Origin: Stenotrophomonas maltophilia | GTDB taxonomy: Bacteria; Pseudomonadota; Gammaproteobacteria; Xanthomonadales; Xanthomonadaceae | Length of the DNA: 64,000 nt | Assembly: GCF_900186865.1 (NCBI RefSeq) | Contig: NZ_LT906480.1 | Span: 3,552,001 to 3,616,000 of the forward strand | Reading direction: 5' to 3' | Part shown: positions 58,095 to 64,000 of the stretch, piece by piece | Position numbering within the stretch: position 1 is the stretch's first letter | Layout of the letters: every line of letters starts with the position of its first letter | The notes under the pieces: generated by a model | Database searches by the model: none | What the model was told of the DNA's origin: nothing | What the model saw: the letters and a program-made list of their open reading frames with translations, nothing else | Position numbers and translations under genes: made by a program

Positions 58095-58634
58095 ATGCAC
58101 ATCACGCCAGTTTCGTCCGGCCTGCGCCGGCTCCTCGCCCCGGCCCTGCTGCTGGCCCTGCCCGTGCTGATGACCGCCTGCGGCGGCGGCAAGGCCACCC
58201 GCCCCGCTCCGCCCCCGCCGACCGCGAACTGGCCGAAGACCGTGCCGGACAACCCCGAGGCGGCCAACTCGGTGCTGATGCGTGCCATCAGCCTGGTCGG
58301 CACCCCCTACCGCTATGGCGGCAACACCCCGGATTCCGGCTTCGACTGCAGCGGCCTGGTGGCCTATGTCTATCGCGAGATGCTGGACCTGAAACTGCCG
58401 CGCACCTCGCGCGACCTGGCGGCGGTACAGGGTCCGAAGATCGATCCGCAGCGCCTGGCCACCGGCGACCTGGTGTTCTTCGGCAGCCGCGGCAGCGTCA
58501 CCCATGTCGGTATCTATGTCGGTGAAGGGCGTTTCGTGCATGCGCCGAGCACCGGCGGCACCGTGCGCCTCGACTCGCTCAGCGGTCCCTACTGGAAGGA
58601 CCACTACACAGGGGCGAAACGCGTCCTTCGCTAA
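58095..58634 (+). CDS. NlpC/P60-family lipoprotein, peptidoglycan endopeptidase-like (copy 1)
   Basis: 179-aa predicted lipoprotein. The lipobox LMTAC holds Cys29. After a Pro-rich linker comes an NlpC/P60 domain with the Cys-His-His site: Cys85 in GFDCSGLVAYVY, His in THVGIYVG and a downstream HAPS. Such enzymes cut the D-gamma-Glu-diaminopimelate bond of murein stems. The start ATG 58095 has GGAGA just upstream; an ATG at 58056 is the alternative but would put 13 extra residues before the signal. A paralogue is encoded just downstream. Confidence 0.88.
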   Translation: MHITPVSSGLRRLLAPALLLALPVLMTACGGGKATRPAPPPPTANWPKTVPDNPEAANSVLMRAISLVGTPYRYGGNTPDSGFDCSGLVAYVYREMLDLKLPRTSRDLAAVQGPKIDPQRLATGDLVFFGSRGSVTHVGIYVGEGRFVHAPSTGGTVRLDSLSGPYWKDHYTGAKRVLR

Positions 58635-58765
58635 AATGAACAGGCGATATGTTCAAAACTGTGACGAACATCACCGTGCAACTAACGAATTACTAACGGA
58701 ATTTTTAACTTATCCGCGCTTTTACAGGGCATGATGCCCCATCGTTTTTTTCCTGTGACCGACGC

Positions 58766-59539
58766 GTGACGACTGACGACCTGAAAAGCGAAGGCCAGAC
58801 TTCCGTATCTTCACGTAGTGCCCGCCCGCTGTTGCTTGGCCTGGCACTGTGTCTGACCAGCCTTCCGGCCTGGTCGCAGACTGCTCCGAACCGTTCCGAT
58901 GTGACCCCGGGCCCGGTGGCCGAGAGCACCGCCCGACCGGCCGCCAAGGCCGAGGCTGCCGCTCCGCAACGCAGCCGCGTCGACGCCGCCGCCAGCGCTA
59001 CCCTGGCCGCCCTGCTGCCTCACCTTGCCGCCAACGACACCATTCCGCTGATGGACCGCTCGGCCGTGGTGGCCGGTGACCTCAGCCGCCTCCTCGCCAA
59101 CTACGACACCAGCAGCGCTGCCAATGGCAGCGTTGTCGGCACCGCGGCCGACAATGGCAAGGTGCAGTCGCTGCTGCGTCGCGCGATGACCCTGCTGGGC
59201 ACCCCATACCGTTGGGGCGGCAGCAACCCGGACAGCGGCTTCGACTGCAGTGGTCTGGTCGGCTACGTGTTCCGCTCGGCCCTGGGCATTGAGCTGCCGC
59301 GCGTCTCGCGCGAAATGGCACATGACGACAACGCCGAACTGATCAACGACCGCACCGCGCTGGCCGCCGGTGACCTGGTGTTCTTCGGCCGCAAGGGCCG
59401 CGTCGATCACGTCGGCATCTATGTGGGTGATGGCCGCTTCCTGCACGCACCGAGCTCGGGCAAGGACGTGCGCGTGGACACCCTGCTCAGCGGCTACTGG
59501 GGCAACAAGTTCATGCAGGCCCGCCGGGTCGATCTCTGA
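58766..59539 (+). CDS. NlpC/P60-family exported protein (copy 2)
   Basis: 257-aa paralogue of the preceding gene with a non-lipid signal peptide (about residues 20-37, ending LPAWSQ) and an Ala-rich spacer of about 100 residues before the NlpC/P60 domain. Catalytic Cys161 is in GFDCSGLVGYVF and the His in DHVGIYVG. The core domains of the two copies are closely similar (TPYR(Y/W)GG, DLVFFG(S/R), GRF(V/L)HAPS). The GTG start at 58766 has no good ribosome-binding site, and the 131-base gap upstream is A/T-rich with a run of Ts near 58745, so this copy may be separately transcribed. Confidence 0.86.
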   Translation: MTTDDLKSEGQTSVSSRSARPLLLGLALCLTSLPAWSQTAPNRSDVTPGPVAESTARPAAKAEAAAPQRSRVDAAASATLAALLPHLAANDTIPLMDRSAVVAGDLSRLLANYDTSSAANGSVVGTAADNGKVQSLLRRAMTLLGTPYRWGGSNPDSGFDCSGLVGYVFRSALGIELPRVSREMAHDDNAELINDRTALAAGDLVFFGRKGRVDHVGIYVGDGRFLHAPSSGKDVRVDTLLSGYWGNKFMQARRVDL

Positions 59540-59578
59540 TCTGACCGGTTGGCGCTACCACGCCGCCTGACACGAGAA

Positions 59579-59606
59579 AGCCGCTGCCCTGCAGCGGCTT
59601 TTTTGT
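59579..59606 (+). terminator. Rho-independent terminator after the NlpC/P60 pair
   Basis: AAGCCGCTGC-CCT-GCAGCGGCTT stem followed by a TTTTTGTT tract, 40 bases after the stop. Confidence 0.92.
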
Positions 59607-59640
59607 TAGGCCCACGCAATGGTGGGTAGCTGCCGATCTT

Positions 59641-59880
59641 GGTCGGCACCGCCTTCATCCACGCATGGCGTGGATCTACCGACCTCTGGTGGGTACTGAC
59701 CTCTGGTGGGTACTGACCTCTGGTGGGTACTGACCTCTGGTGGGTACTGACCTCTGGTGGGCACTGACCTCTGGTGGGTACTGACCTCTGGTGGGTACTG
59801 ACCTTTGGTGGGTACTGACCTTTGGTGGGGGCCGACCGTTGGTCGGCACCGCCTCCATCCACGCATGGCGTGGATCTACC
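59641..59880. repeat. 17-bp tandem repeat (about nine units) flanked by duplicated REP-like arms
   Basis: Unit GACCTCTGGTGGGTACT starts at 59681 and repeats every 17 bases to 59833, nine copies with few substitutions (CT to TT in the last two, and a G-rich end). A tenth, degenerate unit (GACCGTTGGTCGGCACC, from 59834) is a GGTCGGCACC-type REP arm. Nearly the same flank of about 40 bases (GGTCGGCACCGCC..., then a CCACGC-ATG-GCGTGG hairpin and ATCTACC) stands at both sides of the array (59641-59680 and 59843-59880). This suggests slippage expansion from a REP pair. Because 17 is not a multiple of 3, it creates stop-free minus-strand frames that are not genes. Confidence 0.9.
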
Positions 59881-59917
59881 AGGCCCGGCTTGACCGCCAC
59901 CGCGCCAGCCAGCTCCC

Positions 59918-59948
59918 AAACAAAAAGCCCGCCGTTCAGGGCGGGCCT
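59918..59948 (-). terminator. Rho-independent terminator of the dicarboxylate symporter gene
   Basis: GCCCGCC/GGCGGGC stem (59927-59946) with a 6-base loop; the minus strand continues with five T residues and GTTT. It lies 20 bases past the stop. Confidence 0.9.
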
Positions 59949-59965
59949 TTCGTCTCCACACACCC

Positions 59966-61300
59966 TCAGCCGCGTGGCGGCGTCGGATCGGGGTCGTCCA
60001 CACCCACATTGCTGGACGGATTGTCATACACCGCCTGGTCGAGCAGCCCGGTTTCCTTGGCCACGATCACCGGCACCAGCATCTGGCCGGTCACGTTCGT
60101 CATCGTGCGCATCATGTCGAGGATGCGGTCGATGGCATACAGGTAGCCGATCGTCTCCAACGGCAGGTTGGCCGCGCTCAGCACCACCGTAGCCATGATC
60201 ACCGCGGTACCCGGAACACCGGCCGTACCGAAGCTGCCCAGCACCGAAGCAATCAGCACCACCACGTACTGTTCAGGGGTCAGCGGCACACCGCTGTACT
60301 GCGCGATGAACACCGCGCACAGCGCCGGGTAGATGGCACCGCAGCCGTCCATCTTGATGCTGGCGCCCAGCGGCACCGCAAACGAACCGTAATCCTTGTT
60401 CACGCCCAGGTTGTGGGTGATCGAACGCAGTGCCACCGGCATCGCCGCGAAGCTGGAAGAGCTGACGAACGCAACCTGCATGCCCGGCGCCGCACCACGG
60501 AAGAACTTCAGCGGGTTCAGTCCGTGCGCCAACAACAGTGCGCTGTAGACCACCACGATGTGCAGGGCGCAGGCCACGTACAGGGCCAGCACGAAATGCC
60601 CCAGCGGCAACAGCTTCTCGAACCCGTAGCTGCCGACCAGGCCGGCGATCAGGCCAAAGGTGCCGATCGGGGTGACTTCCAGCACGAAGCGGGTCACCTG
60701 GATCATGATGTCGCTCATCTGGCCGACCAGCTTGCGCGCCTCGGTCACCTTCTCGCCGAGCTTGACGATGGCGAAGCCGACCAGGCCAGCGAAGAAGATG
60801 ACCGGCAGGATCGAGCCACGGCCGGCGGCCAGCACGGTTTCGCCGGCCGCGTTGACCTTGGTGCCGATACCGGACAGCGCATAGAAGACATTGGCCGGTA
60901 CCACGTCCAGCAGCACCTGCACCACGCTGGGCACTTCGCGCGGCACGTAATTGCTGGCCATCGTCAGCTGCAGGCCACCGGCGCCGGGCTGCAGCACGGT
61001 GCCCACGCCCAGTCCGACGCACACCGCCAACGCAGCAGTGATCACGAACCACAGGAAGGTGCGGCCACTGAGCGCGGCAACCGACTTCTGGCCGTGCAGC
61101 GACGAGATCGCATTGATCACCGCGAAGAACACCAGCGGCACGGCGATCATCTTGATCAGGGTGACGTACAGCTCGCCAAGCGGGCCGAACCACGTTTCCG
61201 CGGCCGGGCCGAGCGCCCAGCCGGCCAGCGCGCCGAGCACGAAGCCACCGACCACGCGCTGCCAGAATGGAATCCGCAGCCAGGCAGAGACCAGCTTCAT
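59966..61300 (-). CDS. Dicarboxylate/amino acid:cation symporter (DctA/GltP family)
   Basis: 444-aa inner-membrane transporter of the DAACS family. The serine-rich re-entrant loop is AFVSSSSFAAMPVALRS; the substrate-site segment is SIKMDGCGAIYPALCAVF; the second hairpin is SFGTAGVPGTAVIM; and DRILDMMRTMTNVTG is the conserved helix. It imports C4-dicarboxylates or acidic amino acids with Na+ or H+; the substrate is not resolved between DctA and GltP. The start at 61300 is the first Met with a proper membrane N-terminus, although the frame is open to 62041. It is divergent from the alkaline phosphatase gene. Confidence 0.9.
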   Translation of the reverse strand: MKLVSAWLRIPFWQRVVGGFVLGALAGWALGPAAETWFGPLGELYVTLIKMIAVPLVFFAVINAISSLHGQKSVAALSGRTFLWFVITAALAVCVGLGVGTVLQPGAGGLQLTMASNYVPREVPSVVQVLLDVVPANVFYALSGIGTKVNAAGETVLAAGRGSILPVIFFAGLVGFAIVKLGEKVTEARKLVGQMSDIMIQVTRFVLEVTPIGTFGLIAGLVGSYGFEKLLPLGHFVLALYVACALHIVVVYSALLLAHGLNPLKFFRGAAPGMQVAFVSSSSFAAMPVALRSITHNLGVNKDYGSFAVPLGASIKMDGCGAIYPALCAVFIAQYSGVPLTPEQYVVVLIASVLGSFGTAGVPGTAVIMATVVLSAANLPLETIGYLYAIDRILDMMRTMTNVTGQMLVPVIVAKETGLLDQAVYDNPSSNVGVDDPDPTPPRG

Positions 61301-61453
61301 AGGCAATCCAGAGGGAAGGAAGGGATGCTGGCACGATAGCCCATCAACGGCTGGGGAACGACCGCCCGACCGGCAAATCAGTGTGTCATCGGCGTGCCTT
61401 GCGAGGGCGGGCATAATGAACGTCCCGTTACAGTTTGTGAGATCCCAGCGTCC

Positions 61454-63160
61454 ATGCGCCGTTCCGTCTCCCTGTTGGCCGCCTGCGCCACCACCCTGCT
61501 GCTGGGCGCCTGCGCCAGCACCACCCCCGCCACTGCCCCGGCCAGCCTCAAGGTCGCCGTCGACCCCGTCGCCCACCCGGCCGGCGAGACCCCGCAGTGG
61601 TGGTACCGCAGTGGCGCCGCCCAGGCCGCCGCCAACGGTGCGATGTCCGGCAAGGCCAAGAACGTCATCCTGTTCCTCGGCGACGGCATGAGCCTGACCA
61701 CCGTGGCCGCCTCGCGCATCTACGAGGGCCAGCGCAAAGGTGGCTCCGGTGAAGAGAACCTGCTGTCCTGGGAGCGCTTCCCGGCCACGGCATTCAGCAA
61801 GACCTACAACACCGATTCGCAGACGCCCGATTCGGCCGGCACCATGACCGCCATCACCACCGGCGTGAAGACCCACATGGGTGCGATCGGCGTCAGCGCC
61901 GGCAGCCGGACCGACTGTGCCGACAGCCTGTCCAAGGGCCTGCTGACCTGGCTGCAGCTGGCCGACAGCGCCGGTCTGGCTACCGGCGTGGTCTCCACCG
62001 CGCGCCTGACCCATGCCACCCCGGCCGCCACCTACGCGCACTCGCCCGAGCGCAACTGGGAAAACGACACCGACCTGACCGAAGCGGCCAAGGCGGCCGG
62101 CTGCAAGGACATCGCCCAGCAGCTGCTGTCGACCTCACGCTATGGCCGCGGCCCCCTGGTCGCCCTCGGTGGCGGCCGCGGTGAATTCACCACCGTGGAA
62201 GAGCGCGATCCGGAATACGACGACAAGGTCGGCCAGCGCCTGGATGGCCGCAGCCTGGTGCAGGAATGGCAGCAGGCACACCCGCAGGGTGCCTACGTGT
62301 GGAACAGCAAGCAGCTGGCCGCCGCCGCCAACGCACCGGCCATCCTTGGCCTGTTCGAGCCGGACCACATGCGCTACGAGTACGAGCGCCCGCAGGATCC
62401 GGGCGGTGAGCCGAGCCTGGCCGAACTGACGGCTGCAGCGATCAAGAATCTGGCCAAGCACCAGGAAGGCTACGTGCTGATGATCGAAGGCGCGCGCATC
62501 GACCACGCCAACCACAGCGGCAACGCCTACCGTGCACTGACCGAGACCGTGGCCCTGTCCGACGCAGTGCGCGTGGCCAACGAGCTGACCTCCGCCGACG
62601 ACACCCTGATCATCGTCACCGCCGACCACTCGCACACGCTGAACTTCGTCGGCTACCCGGCGCGCGGCAACCCGATCCTGGGCAAGGTCAAGGACAAGGG
62701 CGGCGAAGATGGCGCCGGCAAGCTGGACTACGCGCTGGACGGCACCGGCCAGCCGTACACCACGCTGAGCTACGCCAACGGCCCGGGCCACACCGGCAGC
62801 AGCAACCAGCAGCCGGCCGGCCCGAAGCGTTACCCGCACAACCCGAGCAGCTTCGAACCGGCCAACGGCCGCCCGAACCTGCGCGAGGTCGACACCGAGC
62901 ATCCGGACTACATGCAGGAAGCGCTGGTGCCGATGAAGTCCGAATCGCACGGTGGCGAGGACGTCGGCATCTGGGCACGCGGCCCGGGCAGCAAGGCGAT
63001 CCGCGGCACGCTGGAACAGAACGCGATCTATCACATGATCGTGCAGGCCACCCCGGCCCTGCGCGAGCGCCTGTGCCAGGCTGGCACTTGCGATGACAAG
63101 GGCGTGCCGGTGCAGCTGCCGGCACCGACCGCGTTCGAGCGCAAGGCCGAGGCCAAGTGA
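61454..63160 (+). CDS. Alkaline phosphatase (PhoA-type), lipoprotein
   Basis: 568-aa alkaline-phosphatase-superfamily enzyme. The lipobox LLGAC holds Cys20, so it is membrane-anchored rather than soluble. The metal-binding Asp77 is in FLGDGMS, and the nucleophile Ser127 is in TPDSAGTMTAITTGVK. Further metal ligands are in IEGARIDHANHSGN and TADHSHTL, and SESHGGEDVGIWARGP is the C-terminal site. It hydrolyses phosphate monoesters in the periplasm, presumably for phosphate scavenging; no pho box was looked for exhaustively. It overlaps the next gene by 4 bases. The upstream extension of the frame (to 61394) is not used. Confidence 0.92.
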   Translation: MRRSVSLLAACATTLLLGACASTTPATAPASLKVAVDPVAHPAGETPQWWYRSGAAQAAANGAMSGKAKNVILFLGDGMSLTTVAASRIYEGQRKGGSGEENLLSWERFPATAFSKTYNTDSQTPDSAGTMTAITTGVKTHMGAIGVSAGSRTDCADSLSKGLLTWLQLADSAGLATGVVSTARLTHATPAATYAHSPERNWENDTDLTEAAKAAGCKDIAQQLLSTSRYGRGPLVALGGGRGEFTTVEERDPEYDDKVGQRLDGRSLVQEWQQAHPQGAYVWNSKQLAAAANAPAILGLFEPDHMRYEYERPQDPGGEPSLAELTAAAIKNLAKHQEGYVLMIEGARIDHANHSGNAYRALTETVALSDAVRVANELTSADDTLIIVTADHSHTLNFVGYPARGNPILGKVKDKGGEDGAGKLDYALDGTGQPYTTLSYANGPGHTGSSNQQPAGPKRYPHNPSSFEPANGRPNLREVDTEHPDYMQEALVPMKSESHGGEDVGIWARGPGSKAIRGTLEQNAIYHMIVQATPALRERLCQAGTCDDKGVPVQLPAPTAFERKAEAK

Positions 63161-63702
63161 TCGCACGGCAGGCCCGCCCTGACGCTGCCAGCGGCCGCTT
63201 CGCGCGGTCGCTGGCCCTGCTTGGCGTGCTGGTCAGCGCCACTGCAGCGGCACAGGCACCGGCATGCAAGCTGCTGACCGACGAACACGGGTTGTGGCCG
63301 CTGCCCAACTGCGAGGTGATCGATCACCGGCCGAAGATCAGCGCCGACACGCTGAAGGACCTGAATTACGACGACCACGGCCTGGCAGTGGTGTACGCCG
63401 ACCAGGGTTTCCACTACGTCGACCGCAAGGGCCACAGCCTGCCGGTGCTGACCTGGGACAACGGCCCGGAAACGCCGCAGGAAGGCCTGCTGCGCGCCCG
63501 CGTAGGCGACCGCGTGGGTTACTTCGACCTGACGTTCCGCCAGGTGGTACCCGGCACGTTCGATTTCGCATGGCCGTTCCAGGACGGCGTGGCCGAGGTC
63601 TGCAATGGTTGCCGTCGTGGTACGCCGGATGCCGATGGCCACACGCCGATGGAAGGCGGAGAGTGGTTCCGCATCGACCGTTCGGGTCGTCGGGTGAAGT
63701 AG
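63157..63702 (+). CDS. Exported WG-repeat-like hypothetical protein
   Basis: 181-aa protein with a signal peptide (about residues 15-33, ending TAAAQAPAC) and beta-rich repeats reminiscent of WG repeats (YADQGFHYVDRKGHSLPVLTWDNGP, VGDRVGYFDLTFRQVV, FDFAWPFQDGVAEVC). Two C-terminal cysteines (VCNGC) and an N-terminal pair may form disulfides. The GTG start overlaps the phosphatase stop by 4 bases (GTGA), so it is co-translated. The function is unknown; possibly a partner of the phosphatase. Confidence 0.75.
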   Translation: MIARQARPDAASGRFARSLALLGVLVSATAAAQAPACKLLTDEHGLWPLPNCEVIDHRPKISADTLKDLNYDDHGLAVVYADQGFHYVDRKGHSLPVLTWDNGPETPQEGLLRARVGDRVGYFDLTFRQVVPGTFDFAWPFQDGVAEVCNGCRRGTPDADGHTPMEGGEWFRIDRSGRRVK

Positions 63703-63840
63703 GGTTTTCGGCAGGGCTGCGCCCTGCACCTGCCGAAGCCGAAGCCAAATCAAGATCAAAAGCGGCTCTGGTTTTCTGTGAGTTGGGCGGGGCGGTGTGG
63801 GTGGTCAGGACACGCCGTAAACCCGTCCATGGGGGCTCGA

Positions 63841-63860
63841 TGGCGCCATCCATGGCGCCA
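63841..63860. repeat. Perfect palindrome TGGCGCCAT-CC-ATGGCGCCA
   Basis: Nine-bp arms with a 2-base centre in the 298-base gene-free right end of the window. No gene is recognised in 63703-64000. Confidence 0.6.
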
Positions 63861-63892
63861 ACGGTCCTGCCCACCCACACCGCCCCACCCCC

Positions 63893-63947
63893 GACAGATT
63901 TCCGATGACGGTTGGACCATCCACGCCCTGCGTGGATGAAATCTGTC
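63893..63947. repeat. Nested inverted repeat
   Basis: Outer 10-base arms GACAGATTTC/GAAATCTGTC enclose an inner hairpin ATCCACGC-CCT-GCGTGGAT (63919-63937), a family member of the CCACGC palindromes near 59660 and 43580. Confidence 0.7.
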
Positions 63948-63965
63948 AAATATCGAAATAAATCG

Positions 63966-64000
63966 GGGTCAGATCCGTTTTCCGCAGGAAAACGGATCTG
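63966..64000 (+). repeat. GGGGTC-type palindromic repeat, cut by the window end
   Basis: Arms CAGATCCGTTTTCC (63970-63983) and its complement (63987-64000) with a GCA loop, preceded by GGGGT. It would continue beyond the window, and it is a sister of the element at 25481-25518. Confidence 0.75.

Noticed and set aside
59681..59833. CRISPR array
   Set aside because: The 17-bp units are head-to-tail without unique spacers and there are no cas genes; it is a tandem minisatellite.
59494..60027. Minus-strand open frames in three phases through the 17-bp repeats, giving proteins with STHQRSVPTRGQYPPEV repeats
   Set aside because: A stop-free 17-mer repeat opens all frames; there is no ribosome-binding site, and each frame runs into the symporter terminator or the NlpC/P60 gene.
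63338..63949. A minus-strand gene of 203 codons at the right end
   Set aside because: It is largely antisense to the WG-repeat-like gene, runs through palindromic repeats and has no recognisable domain.

Overview
The window is high-GC DNA from a gammaproteobacterium of the family Xanthomonadaceae, most likely Stenotrophomonas (S. maltophilia group). Three things point there. Protein sequences and gene order match that family (prmB-aroC-asd-fimV-truA-trpF, then trpB-trpA-accD). The GTAG-headed palindromic repeats with GCCGGC(C/G)GCTGGCCGGC stems look like the SMAG repeats known from S. maltophilia. There are several large TonB-dependent receptors of Xanthomonas type. I see no tRNA, rRNA, CRISPR array, complete insertion sequence or prophage. 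Species assignment is inference.

Layout. (1) 1-4.3 kb, plus strand: a cell-surface polysaccharide or LPS gene group: the end of a sulfatase/phosphoethanolamine-transferase-like protein, a family 4 glycosyltransferase, a polysaccharide deacetylase and galE. (2) 4.4-9.7 kb, minus strand: trpB, a lipoprotein gene wedged between trpB and trpA, trpA, a four-copy REP array, accD and glmM, ending at a clear intrinsic terminator. A TrpI-like LysR regulator is divergent from trpB. (3) 10.7-11.6 kb: a cysteine-rich lipoprotein followed directly by a 71-codon remnant resembling the C-terminal XVIPCD domain of X-type IV secretion effectors, possibly the scar of a lost effector/immunity pair. (4) 11.9-20.2 kb, minus strand: prmB-aroC-2-hydroxyacid dehydrogenase-asd-fimV-VOC protein-truA-trpF, many with overlapping start and stop codons. 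(5) 20.3-31.5 kb: housekeeping genes on both strands (SCO1-like, psd, RraB-like, MltD-like lytic transglycosylase, HerA-like ATPase, greB, DUF3025, rimO, dienelactone hydrolase, HIT-like protein, a 55-aa membrane protein, dcd, apbC/mrp).

(6) 31.7-48.9 kb is the most distinctive region. Four TonB-dependent receptors (two close tandem paralogues and two Oar-like receptors with an N-terminal carboxypeptidase-regulatory-like domain) surround two M13 (neprilysin-family) exported peptidases. The second M13 protein has HELTR where the first has the zinc motif HEMTH, so it is probably a pseudopeptidase. The two tandem receptors share an upstream motif, GTTAAG-N4-TGTTACGTT, at nearly the same distance from the start codon. 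The cluster suggests peptide or protein scavenging.

(7) 49.2-64 kb: a VOC/PhnB-like protein whose stop codon lies in a large hairpin, a CrtI-like oxidoreductase, a rhomboid protease, an Atl-type alkyltransferase-like protein, an EamA transporter, gor, a DadA-like oxidase, a DUF418 protein, slyD, two NlpC/P60 proteins, a 17-bp tandem repeat, a dicarboxylate symporter, a lipoprotein alkaline phosphatase and a WG-repeat-like protein.

Palindromic repeats of several families occupy many intergenic gaps, and at several genes the stop codon is itself part of the repeat.
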